Positions 7,674 through 15,640 of a stretch of DNA of 20,436 bases are shown here, piece after piece. Origin of the DNA: a bacterium. Its GTDB lineage: Bacteria; UBP15; UBA6099; JAJRTR01. The notes beneath the pieces are model-generated. The model did no database searches. It was not told the origin of the DNA and was given only the letters and a program-made list of their open reading frames with translations. The translations under genes were made by a program, and so were the position numbers. Location of the stretch: contig JAJRTR010000130.1 in assembly GCA_024278215.1 (NCBI GenBank), positions 1 to 20,436 on the forward strand, in the 5' to 3' direction. How positions within the stretch are numbered: the stretch's first letter is position 1; every line of letters begins with the position of its first letter.

Positions 7674-9344
7674 ATGACAGGCACAAATGATTACGATGTG
7701 ATAGTAGTGGGTGGCGGCGTAGTGGGCACGGGCGTCGCGCGAGACTGCGCCATGCGCGGGTTCAGCGTGCTGCTTGTCGAGAAAAAGGACTTCGCAGGCG
7801 GCACATCGGGCGCGAACATGGGCATGATACACGGCGGCCTGCGCTACCTGCTCTTCGATGTCGAGACGACGAAACTTTCCTGCATCGACAGCGGCTACAT
7901 ACAGAATATCGCACCGCATCTGCTGTTTAGAATACCATTTATAACTCCCGTGATGAAGGGCGACAGCCACAATATCGAGCTGGTCGAAACATTCATGGAG
8001 GCTTATGATGTGTTCCAGCACTACAAGGGCGGCAAGCGGCACACGCGCCTGAGTGTCGAGGAAGCGAGGCATGTCGAGCCGGGCCTGTCGGAGGAGATCA
8101 CGGGCGCTGTTACTTTCGACGAATGGGGGATCAACCCGTTCAGGCTGTGCGTATGCAACGCGCTGTCGGCGAGTGAACACGGTGCGGAAGTGAGGAACCA
8201 CACGATTGTCACGGGATTTCTGCGCGACGCAGGCGCGGTGGTCGGCGTCAGTATGCGCGACACATTCAGCGGCGAAGAGTCGGAAGCGCAAGCGCGTATA
8301 GTCGTCAACGCGTGCGGTCCGTGGGCGCAAAAGGCGGCGGGTGCGGCGGGTGCCGAAGTTAAGTTGCGGCCCGGCAAGGGAATAAATGTTTTCTTTGACC
8401 GCCGCATCTCGAACTTCGCTGTCGCCGCCGAAGCTGTGGACGGCAGGCAGGTGGTCATCATGCCGCATGAAAACACTACTATGATGGGCTGCACCGACGA
8501 TGATTTCTACGGCGACCTCGATCACCTCGAAGCAACTCACGACGAGATAGAATATCTGCTCGAGGCGGTCGAAAGAGTTTTTCCTTCCATCAGAAAACAC
8601 AGGATGATCCGCGTCATGTCGGGTGTGCGTCCCACGCTGTTCGAGTGGCGCAAGATAGAGGACAAGCTGACGCGCGAGCATGAACTTTTCGATCATGAGG
8701 AGCGCGAGGGGATAAAAGGATTCATCACAATTGTCGGCGGCAAGCTCGCGACGTTCAGGATAATGGCCGAAGAAACGACGGACCTCATCTGCAAGAAACT
8801 CGGCTCCGGCGCCGAGTGCAGAACGCATCTGGAACCGTTGCCCGGCGGGGACGATACGGTCGATATCGAGAGTATCGCCGCCGAGTACGGTATGCCGCTT
8901 TATGTGGTGAAACGACTGGCGTTCAGGCACGGCACACGATGCCGGAATGTGCTCGACATCACAAAAGAGGACAGGCGCGCGGCGTCCATCGTGTGCAGAT
9001 GCGATCCCGTGACGGAAGCGGAAATACGCTATGTGATCAGGCACGAATGGGCGCGGACACTCGACGATGTGAGGCGCAGGACACACCTTGGCTGCGGGCC
9101 GTGCCAGGGCGCGCGCTGCAACTTCAGGGCGGCGGCGATTCTCGGAGATGAATTAAAGCTCGATCCGCCGGAAATATGGAGCGCCGGGGCGGCTTATCTC
9201 CAGCAGCGCTGGAAGGGTAAATATCCCATACTGCGGGGCGATCAGCTCGCCCAGGAAGAGATCAACCAGGCGATTTATTTCGCCGTCGGCAATTATGATG
9301 AGATATGCGATATGACAGACAGGGACAAATTCGCGAATGTCTGA
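7674..9344 (+). CDS. glpA: Anaerobic glycerol-3-phosphate dehydrogenase subunit A
   Basis: FAD-containing catalytic subunit that oxidises sn-glycerol-3-phosphate to dihydroxyacetone phosphate and feeds electrons through GlpB/GlpC to the quinone pool. The N-terminal Rossmann motif VVGGGVVGTG (residues 11-20) binds FAD, followed by the family's GGTSGANMGMIHGGLRYL segment and the VRPT motif. The C-terminal BFD-like [2Fe-2S] domain has Cys441-x-Cys443 and Cys474-x2-Cys477 (plus Cys482), as in GlpA and unlike aerobic GlpD. The length of 556 aa is close to the usual ~540. The frame is open from a TTG at 7623, but the ATG at 7674 fits the family start, just before the FAD motif. No Shine-Dalgarno sequence is visible. 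It overlaps glpB by 8 bp, indicating co-translation. Confidence 0.95.
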   Translation: MTGTNDYDVIVVGGGVVGTGVARDCAMRGFSVLLVEKKDFAGGTSGANMGMIHGGLRYLLFDVETTKLSCIDSGYIQNIAPHLLFRIPFITPVMKGDSHNIELVETFMEAYDVFQHYKGGKRHTRLSVEEARHVEPGLSEEITGAVTFDEWGINPFRLCVCNALSASEHGAEVRNHTIVTGFLRDAGAVVGVSMRDTFSGEESEAQARIVVNACGPWAQKAAGAAGAEVKLRPGKGINVFFDRRISNFAVAAEAVDGRQVVIMPHENTTMMGCTDDDFYGDLDHLEATHDEIEYLLEAVERVFPSIRKHRMIRVMSGVRPTLFEWRKIEDKLTREHELFDHEEREGIKGFITIVGGKLATFRIMAEETTDLICKKLGSGAECRTHLEPLPGGDDTVDIESIAAEYGMPLYVVKRLAFRHGTRCRNVLDITKEDRRAASIVCRCDPVTEAEIRYVIRHEWARTLDDVRRRTHLGCGPCQGARCNFRAAAILGDELKLDPPEIWSAGAAYLQQRWKGKYPILRGDQLAQEEINQAIYFAVGNYDEICDMTDRDKFANV

Positions 9345-10704
9345 TATGGAATATTCGACATTGGTAATTGGCGGCGGCATCGCCGGTTACACAGCCGCGC
9401 TGAGCGCGCGCGAAGCAGGCGGGGAAGTCGCGATTGTCGCGGGCAGGCCCGGCGCGTCTTCAATGTCGTCCGGCATCTTCCACACCGATGCCGACCCCGG
9501 CAGGGTCCGCGACATCGCCCTGCCGGAAAAGAACTCTTTCACGGAGAATATGAACCTTATTTCCATCGCCGAACCTTATCATCCATATTCGATCCTGGCG
9601 GGTGCACACTCGCCTCAGGAAATGCTTCGGGCGATAGATTGCTTTCTTAAATACCTTGCGGAAGCAGGTCTTGAAACAGGCGGCGCGGCAGATCGCTATA
9701 TGCTTCTGATGAACAATCTCGGTACGATGAACAGGGCGCGTTTCGCGCTGAAGAGTATCGCCGACGGCGATGTTGCCAGTCCGGGAAAGATGAAACTCGC
9801 AATTATCGGAATAAAAGGATTCGCGGATTACGATCCGGGTTTTATCGCGGCTTCCGGCGACGCGCTGGCCCGCAGAATTTCCGGAGAAGGCTTCGCGAAG
9901 ATCGACGCCTTCGAGGTTGCTGTAAAGGGATATGAAAACTCCGATAACATGACGACCACGCAGGTCGCGGAGGCACTGGACGAGCACGAAATTACAGGTG
10001 CGTTTGCCGAAACTGTGAAACGAAATATCGCGGGCGGCGAATACACGCATACCGCGTTCCCGGCGGTTCTCGGACTGAAACATCACAGGGAAGTTATCAG
10101 CGGCCTTGCGGAATATCTCGGAATCGCGGTATTCGAGATCGCCACTCTACAGCCCTCTGTACCGGGCATAAGAATAATGAATGCGCTGCGTTCGCTTGCG
10201 ACACGAAAAGGAATAACCGTAATTAAGGGAACCGCCGAAGCGGTCGACACTGGCGACGATGTGATTGCCGCGACGATAAGCGGCGGTTCGTCAGTGTACG
10301 GCACCCCGCAGAAAAGCAGAATTGCGGCGGGTAAAGTTATTGTCGCAACCGGCAGGTTTATCGGCGGCGGTATCGAACACGGCAATGCCGGAGATGACAT
10401 CAAAGGCGGCGGCGCGGGGCTCGTGGAAACACTCACCGGCATCATCCCGATATGTTATAAGGGGCACCCGGTGAAGGGCGGCACTATGATGAACTTTGTC
10501 ACACCTACAGTAGCGGAACCGCAACCTGTGTTCTCGTGCGGCGTCATGGTCGACGCGAAGCTGCGACCGCTGGACGCGAACGGAACGCCGGTGCATGAGA
10601 ACCTCAGATGCGCCGGCTCGATTATAGGCGGCTACGATCCCTGCCGCGGCAAATGCGGCACGGGTGCCGCCGCCGTCACTGGATACTTTGCGGGTATGGA
10701 ATAG
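9337..10704 (+). CDS. glpB: Anaerobic glycerol-3-phosphate dehydrogenase subunit B
   Basis: Flavoprotein subunit of the GlpABC complex, passing electrons between GlpA and the Fe-S subunit GlpC. An N-terminal dinucleotide-binding motif (VIGGGIAGYTAAL, residues 10-22) and the MSSGIFH segment typical of GlpB are present. The C-terminus carries GSIIGGYDPCRGKCGTGAA, matching the family's closing flavin-binding segment. At 455 aa it is slightly longer than the ~420 of enterobacterial GlpB. Its ATG lies inside the end of glpA. A second in-frame ATG at 9346 would remove three residues. It ends 3 bp before glpC. Confidence 0.93.
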   Translation: MSDMEYSTLVIGGGIAGYTAALSAREAGGEVAIVAGRPGASSMSSGIFHTDADPGRVRDIALPEKNSFTENMNLISIAEPYHPYSILAGAHSPQEMLRAIDCFLKYLAEAGLETGGAADRYMLLMNNLGTMNRARFALKSIADGDVASPGKMKLAIIGIKGFADYDPGFIAASGDALARRISGEGFAKIDAFEVAVKGYENSDNMTTTQVAEALDEHEITGAFAETVKRNIAGGEYTHTAFPAVLGLKHHREVISGLAEYLGIAVFEIATLQPSVPGIRIMNALRSLATRKGITVIKGTAEAVDTGDDVIAATISGGSSVYGTPQKSRIAAGKVIVATGRFIGGGIEHGNAGDDIKGGGAGLVETLTGIIPICYKGHPVKGGTMMNFVTPTVAEPQPVFSCGVMVDAKLRPLDANGTPVHENLRCAGSIIGGYDPCRGKCGTGAAAVTGYFAGME

Positions 10705-10707
10705 AAC

Positions 10708-11964
10708 ATGAGACTCGACAGCAAATCGCTGGAAGCGATAGGCAACCTGGCATACAGATTCTGGGCGCATGTATTCCGGCGCGCAGTGCGCAAGCCCGGC
10801 CAGGGTGAAGAACTCGCCGCTTTCAGAAAAAATTATCTCCCGGACAAACTCGAACCGCTGACCGGGTCCGAACGCGCGCTGCTGCTTGACAGCCAGAGGT
10901 GCGTCAACTGCGGAACATGCACGAGCGTGTGCCCGGTCGTGGACAGCGCGCGCGACGGTTTCTACCGTGGACCCGGCAGCATCACGGCGGCCCTGACTCG
11001 CTCCTTCCCCGACTTCGGCGCAGCCCGCGACGCTGTCTATAACTGCACCCAGTGCGCACGATGCGCCATCGAGTGTCCGCGCGGGATCGACATCCCAGGC
11101 CTGATACTTGCCGCGCGCCACAAGACTGTCCAGGTCGCCGACATCGGCATGATGAAGTCATACAATACCATTGTTGAAAAGCTTGCCGTTTCCGGTAACA
11201 TCTACGGAAAACCCTGCGACCGTTTCTCTTCATATATCAAGCCCCGTGCGGACGTCGTGTTCTTTGCAGGCTGCGTTGGGCGCAACGAAACTGTCTCCGA
11301 CACGATCCTGACAATCGGGCTGCTCGAAGCGTTGAAAGTAGATTTTACGATGATCGAAGAATACTGCTGCGGCGGTTTTCACAGGTCTATCGGCATCGAC
11401 CTGAAAACGAATGAAGGCGTGCGGAAAAACATCGATGCGATAATCGCGACAGGTGCAAAGAAAGTCGTAACAGGCTGTCCGCACGGGTTCGAAGTGATGA
11501 AAAGCTGCGAACCTTACGGTACGGAATTCAAGGAGAATAATATCACGGTTGAACACATAACCGAATTCCTGCGCGGTCTCGAGTTCGAGGCTGCGGCAGA
11601 GGACGGCTTGAGAGCCGCATATCACGACCCTTGCTTTCTCGGACGCAGGAACGGCGTCTATGACATACCGCGCGAGCTTATAAAAAAGGCAGGCGTGGAA
11701 ATCGTGGAATTGCCGGACACAAGAGAAGAATCGCTGTGCTGCGGATCGAAAATCGGTACGTTCGTGCTCGACAGCGGCGTGTCGGACGCTATTGCTGAAA
11801 AGAGAATGAAGCAGGTGCGCGAAAGCGGCGTTGGACTCCTCCTGACGGCCTGTCCCGGATGTCTTTCCGTATTCGAAAACACTGAGCACGATGGGATCGA
11901 GATCGAGAGTGTGGCCGGTTTTCTCGCGAAGCGGTGTTCCGATAAAAATAAAGTTGAGTGGTGA
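10708..11964 (+). CDS. glpC: Anaerobic glycerol-3-phosphate dehydrogenase Fe-S subunit C
   Basis: Membrane-associated electron-transfer subunit that connects GlpAB to the quinone pool. Two [4Fe-4S] motifs are visible: CVNCGTCTSVC (Cys65, 68, 71, 75) and CTQCARCAIEC (Cys113, 116, 119, 123). Two cysteine-rich CCG domains follow, the first with GCVGR (Cys189) and YCCGGF (Cys220-221), the second with HDPCFLGRR and LCCGSK. These are shared by GlpC, GlcF and HdrB/D. Length is 418 aa, against ~396 in E. coli. The order A-B-C with 8-bp overlap and 3-bp gap supports the assignment over the related GlcF. Confidence 0.92.
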   Translation: MRLDSKSLEAIGNLAYRFWAHVFRRAVRKPGQGEELAAFRKNYLPDKLEPLTGSERALLLDSQRCVNCGTCTSVCPVVDSARDGFYRGPGSITAALTRSFPDFGAARDAVYNCTQCARCAIECPRGIDIPGLILAARHKTVQVADIGMMKSYNTIVEKLAVSGNIYGKPCDRFSSYIKPRADVVFFAGCVGRNETVSDTILTIGLLEALKVDFTMIEEYCCGGFHRSIGIDLKTNEGVRKNIDAIIATGAKKVVTGCPHGFEVMKSCEPYGTEFKENNITVEHITEFLRGLEFEAAAEDGLRAAYHDPCFLGRRNGVYDIPRELIKKAGVEIVELPDTREESLCCGSKIGTFVLDSGVSDAIAEKRMKQVRESGVGLLLTACPGCLSVFENTEHDGIEIESVAGFLAKRCSDKNKVEW

Positions 11965-11966
11965 AT

Positions 11967-13520
11967 ATGAGAATAATAAAAGTATCAAGACTCGACAAAA
12001 CGATAATTGCGGAACTGGCGGCTATTGTCGGCGAAGCGAATGTCAGTGTGTCGGATGTCGACCGGATGGCATACTCGCGCGACCTCTGGCCGCAGACACA
12101 TATCTGGATGATGGACAATAAAGTGCCTTACCCGCCGGACGCCATAGCCTGGGTGGAAAACGAAGAACAGGTCGTCGAGGTTCTCATGCTGGCGAACAGA
12201 CTGCACTTCCCCGTTATCCCTTTCTCGGCGGGCTCGGGAGTTTGCGGCGGCACACTTCCACACACGGGTGGAGTTGTGCTGGACCTGAAGAAACTCAATA
12301 AAATTATAGCGATAAACGACAAGACACTTACCGTTACAGCCGAGACGGGCATCATCGGACAGCACCTCGAGATGGAACTGAACAGGAAGGGCTATACGAT
12401 GGGGCATTTCCCATCGTCGATTTACTGCTCGACGCTGGGCGGCTACATCGCGGCACGTAGTGCGGGGCAGTTGTCGGCGAAATATGGAAAGATCGAAGAT
12501 ATGGTGCTCAGTCTTCGCGCGGTGATGGCGCAGGGCGAAATCATCGAGACAGTCGTCACCCCGCGTTCCGCAGCGGGGCCCGACTGGGCACAGGTGCTGC
12601 TCGGCTCGGAGGGCACCCTCGGCATAATAACTAAAGCGGTAATGAAAATATATCCTTATCCCGCGTGCAGGTCGTACCGCGCTTTCATGTTCTCAGGTGT
12701 GCACGACGCGCTGGAATCCATAAGGCGGATAATGCGCGCGGGGATAGCGCCGGCGGCAATCAGGCTCTACGATGAACTCGACACGATACTGATCGGTTCG
12801 AAAAAAGAAGATTCGGTCGAAGCGCCCGTGAAATACGAACCGGATGACGAAAGTATGGTAAAGAAAATTATGCATGGCATGTTCGATTCCGTGCAGAATA
12901 TCATGCTGGGCAGACCGGGTATCGCAGGCAAGCTGGCGGAAAAAGTAAAAGGGAAATGCCTGCTTGTGCTGATGTTCGAGGGCGAGCGGGACATGACGGA
13001 AACGGAACTGCGCATGTCGACGAAAATATGCCTTGCCAACGATGCGTCCGACGAGGGAGAAGACCCCGCGCGTCGATGGTGGGACAACCGGTATAATGTT
13101 TCCTACAATCAGTCGCGCGTGTTCGACCGCGGTTCCTTTGTCGATACCATCGAAGTCGCCACAACATGGGATAAAGTCGAGGACCTCTATCACGACATAC
13201 GCCGCGCTGTGTCGAAAAAAGCGTTTATCATGGCGCATTTCTCTCACGCGTATCCGCACGGATGCTCGATCTATTTCTCGTTCATCGGACGCGGCAAAAC
13301 CGAGGAAGAGGCACTGCGCGTATATCGCGATATATGGGACACGGCAATGGACGAGTGCATCAGGATGGGCGCGACGGTCACGCACCACCACGGCGTCGGC
13401 CTCCACAAGGCGAAATACTTCATGCGCGAACTCGGCACGCTCGGTAAAATATTCAACGACCTTAAAAAGGTTGTCGACCCGAATAATATATTGAACCCCG
13501 GAAAGATGGGGCTGGAGTAG
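11967..13520 (+). CDS. FAD-binding oxidase resembling alkyl-dihydroxyacetonephosphate synthase
   Basis: A 517-aa VAO/PCMH flavoprotein. The FAD domain (about 55-230) has PFSAGSGVCGGT, a GIIGQHLE segment, GYTMGHFPSS, STLGGYIAARSAG and LLGSEGTLGIIT. These match alkyl-DHAP synthase (AGPS) more closely than glycolate or lactate oxidases. The cap domain has AIRLYD (Arg266), then SHAYPHGCSIYF with Tyr429, and THHHGVG with His473-475; these align by eye with the Arg, catalytic Tyr and His triad of human AGPS. AGPS swaps the acyl chain of acyl-DHAP for a fatty alcohol, making the first ether bond of ether lipids. The gene follows glpC by 2 bp. The ATG at 11967 is preferred over GTG codons at 11958 and 11961. 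Against the AGPS role, a Fe-S partner gene follows, as in hydroxy-acid dehydrogenases, whereas AGPS is redox-neutral. The family is certain, the substrate is not. Confidence 0.85.
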   Translation: MRIIKVSRLDKTIIAELAAIVGEANVSVSDVDRMAYSRDLWPQTHIWMMDNKVPYPPDAIAWVENEEQVVEVLMLANRLHFPVIPFSAGSGVCGGTLPHTGGVVLDLKKLNKIIAINDKTLTVTAETGIIGQHLEMELNRKGYTMGHFPSSIYCSTLGGYIAARSAGQLSAKYGKIEDMVLSLRAVMAQGEIIETVVTPRSAAGPDWAQVLLGSEGTLGIITKAVMKIYPYPACRSYRAFMFSGVHDALESIRRIMRAGIAPAAIRLYDELDTILIGSKKEDSVEAPVKYEPDDESMVKKIMHGMFDSVQNIMLGRPGIAGKLAEKVKGKCLLVLMFEGERDMTETELRMSTKICLANDASDEGEDPARRWWDNRYNVSYNQSRVFDRGSFVDTIEVATTWDKVEDLYHDIRRAVSKKAFIMAHFSHAYPHGCSIYFSFIGRGKTEEEALRVYRDIWDTAMDECIRMGATVTHHHGVGLHKAKYFMRELGTLGKIFNDLKKVVDPNNILNPGKMGLE

Positions 13521-13558
13521 TTGTACCGGGCACGCGCCGACAACAACACGTTCTGAAA

Positions 13559-13564
13559 AGAGGG
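13559..13564 (+). promoter_or_regulatory. Ribosome binding site for a TTG start
   Basis: AGAGGG lies 6 nt before the TTG at 13571. No ATG occurs in frame before the first Fe-S motif, so this site supports the TTG as the true start of the Fe-S protein. Confidence 0.6.
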
Positions 13565-13570
13565 ATCGCT

Positions 13571-14697
13571 TTGCTGACAAAATATAAGAAAGAAATCACA
13601 TACTGCACCTTCTGCCCCAAGTTGTGCCGTTTTGCCTGCACCGTCACCAACGCGGAAATGCGCGAGACGGTGACCCCCACGACCAAGATGAACTTGCTGC
13701 ATCTTGTGCGCGAGGGTGCCATCGACTTCACTGCCGACGTCGCTGAAATCGCATATCACTGCACGGGCTGCCGGCTTTGCAGGGCATATTGCAAACACAG
13801 AACGGATGTCGCCGAAACGATGATCGCCGCACGCGAGGAAGCCGTCAAATTCGGCGTTTGTCCCGATTCGGTGAAGGTATTTATCGCAAAATATCGCAAG
13901 TTCTCGAATCCGTACGGCGAAGACCTTTCCAGCACGCTTGCATCGCTCAAGCAGGAGCGCAGGATAAACAAGACTGCGCAGATGATCTATTTCCCGGGCG
14001 CGGTCACGTTGCAACACTATCCCGGTGTCGCCTCGGACATGATAAGTCTCCTGGAGATGTGTGGGACCGACTTCGCAGTGCTCGGCGGCGACAACCTCTG
14101 CTGTGGCACGCCCGCACTGCTCGCGGGCGATGTGAAAACATTCGCAAAAACGGCGAAATCGATAGCGGAAATCCTTAACTCCTATGAAACCGTGATTTGC
14201 GGCGATCCTCGGCCATCGAAATTATTAAAACCTACTACCCCCGTGCAGGCGCGAAAGTTACGGCGAAACTCGAGCACACCACCGAATGGCTCGCACGGCA
14301 GGCGGCGGAGAAACGCATCACATTCGGTCCTAAATCAGATCAGAGAATTATATATCACGACCCGTGCTACCTCTCTAAATACCTGAATGTTATCGAACCG
14401 CCGCGCTACCTTCTGCAACAGATGTTCTACCCGGACAACATACTCGAATTCAGCTGGAACCGCGACAAAAACTATTGTTGCGGCGGCGGCGGCCTCGTGC
14501 CGGTGACAGCGCCGGAAGTGGCTGCCGGGATCACACGTGAGCGGCTCAAAGAATTCTACGAATACGCGCCGGACGCGCTCGTGACAGCCTGCCCGACCTG
14601 CGAGCGGATGTTCGAGCGCGCCGACAACACAATTGCCGTTCTGGATATTGTTACACTTGTCAGGCAGCAACTTAATGAAAATATTATGGGTTCATAA
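13571..14697 (+). pseudogene. Second CCG-domain Fe-S oxidoreductase (GlcF/GlpC-like), split by a frameshift
   Basis: Two overlapping reading frames make one protein of about 375 aa. The first frame (13571-14386, TTG start) holds two [4Fe-4S] motifs, CTFCPKLCRFAC (Cys12, 15, 19, 23) and CTGCRLCRAYC (Cys64, 67, 70, 74). It continues into a first CCG domain with DNLCCGTP (Cys177-178), in which the usual GCxT cysteine is Ala (FPGAVT). After residue ~213 the frame must change between 14204 and 14212, consistent with one lost base. The other frame (open 14197-14697) continues with HDPCYLSKY, NYCCGGGG and TACPTCERM. The flanking sequence in each frame reads as normal protein, so the lesion is recent or a sequencing error. 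There is no slippery heptamer at the switch. It is probably the electron-transfer partner of the FAD enzyme 50 bp upstream. If the base is restored, this is an intact gene. Confidence 0.8.
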
Positions 14698-14723
14698 CCC
14701 GCATTGGTGAAATATGTGGGTTA
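14695..14723. terminator. Bidirectional hairpin holding both stop codons of convergent genes
   Basis: TAACCCGCAT at 14695-14704 pairs with ATGTGGGTTA at 14714-14723 around a 9-nt loop. In plus-strand RNA all ten pairs form, with one G-U; in minus-strand RNA one C-A mismatch remains. The outer TAA of each arm is the stop codon of the Fe-S gene (plus) and of kdsA (minus). No strong T-run follows on either side, so termination strength is uncertain. Confidence 0.6.
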
Positions 14724-15554
14724 AGTAATCATGGCGTTTTCTTTGATAAACGTATCTATCATTTTCGCGTTTTTGAGAATGTGCGAAAGATTTTTTATGG
14801 GGATCATGTTTGCGCCGTCGGAGAGTGCATTGTCGGGGTACTCGTGGGTTTCGAGGAAGACGGCGTCTACGCCCACGGCGAGGCTCGCCCGAAGGAGCGT
14901 GTCGACGAATTCGCGCTGGCCGCCGCTGGATGTGCCCGCGCCGCCGGGCAGTTGCACACTGTGCGTGGCGTCGAAGCATACCGGGTATCCGAACTGGCGG
15001 ATGATAGGCAGGGATTTGAAATCCACTACGAGATTGTTGTATCCGAAGGTGACTCCGCGTTCCGTGACCACTATTTTCCTGTTGCCTGTGCTTGTGACTT
15101 TGTCTATCACGTTGCGGATGTCCCACGGTGCGAGGAACTGCCCTTTTTTAATGTTCACGGTTTTACCCGTCTCGGCTATCGCCAGCACAAGGTCCGTCTG
15201 CCTGCATAGAAACGCCGGAATCTGCATGATGTCCAGCACGGATTCAGCATACTTCGCTTCCTCTGCCGTATGCACATCCGACAGGACAGGTGTGTCGAGT
15301 TCCTCTTTTATCTTCTTGAGGATTTTCAATCCTTTTTTTATGCCGGGACCGCGGTAAGAATTTATTGAAGACCTGTTTGCCTTGTCGTAGGAGGATTTAA
15401 AGACGAGAGGAATATCGAGTTCCGCCGTTATCGACCTGAGTTCCTCGGCCACTTTCATGCAGGCTTTTTCATCTTCGATAACGCATGGTCCGGCAAAGAG
15501 CACGAAAGGTGCGCCGCCGCCGATAGGGATTCCGTTTATGTCGAATGTTTTCAT
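14721..15554 (-). CDS. kdsA: 3-deoxy-8-phosphooctulonate synthase (metal-dependent class)
   Basis: Condenses phosphoenolpyruvate with arabinose-5-phosphate to Kdo-8-phosphate, the precursor of Kdo in the LPS inner core; cytoplasmic. The 277-aa protein is full length for the family. It shows FKSSYDKANRSS, SYRGPG, DATHSVQLPGG and FLETHEYPDNALSDGANM. Cys24 in AGPCVIE replaces the Asn of the E. coli enzyme. With His198, Glu235 and Asp246 it forms the metal site of the class II, Aquifex-type enzyme, so a divalent metal is expected. GGAG lies 8 nt before the ATG at 15554. It is last in the minus-strand LPS run, 86 bp after lpxK, and its stop codon lies in the palindrome shared with the convergent glp run. 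Confidence 0.96.
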   Translation of the reverse strand: MKTFDINGIPIGGGAPFVLFAGPCVIEDEKACMKVAEELRSITAELDIPLVFKSSYDKANRSSINSYRGPGIKKGLKILKKIKEELDTPVLSDVHTAEEAKYAESVLDIMQIPAFLCRQTDLVLAIAETGKTVNIKKGQFLAPWDIRNVIDKVTSTGNRKIVVTERGVTFGYNNLVVDFKSLPIIRQFGYPVCFDATHSVQLPGGAGTSSGGQREFVDTLLRASLAVGVDAVFLETHEYPDNALSDGANMIPIKNLSHILKNAKMIDTFIKENAMIT

Positions 15555-15640
15555 TCAGGCTCCGTCTCATAATGACATTTCTTTTGCAGAGTTGCAAGAT
15601 ATTATATCACGTAAAATTGTGTATGCCACCTGCAATTATT

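Noticed and set aside
7548-9086. 512-aa open frame on the minus strand opposite glpA
   Set aside because: It lies wholly antisense to a well-supported glpA, shows no family motif, and is a codon-bias shadow.
10291-11121. 276-aa minus-strand frame across glpB and glpC
   Set aside because: It is antisense to two genes with clear flavin and Fe-S motifs and has no recognisable domain.
14195-14215. Programmed ribosomal frameshift in the Fe-S gene
   Set aside because: No slippery heptamer and no obvious stimulatory hairpin are visible; a lost base is the simpler explanation.
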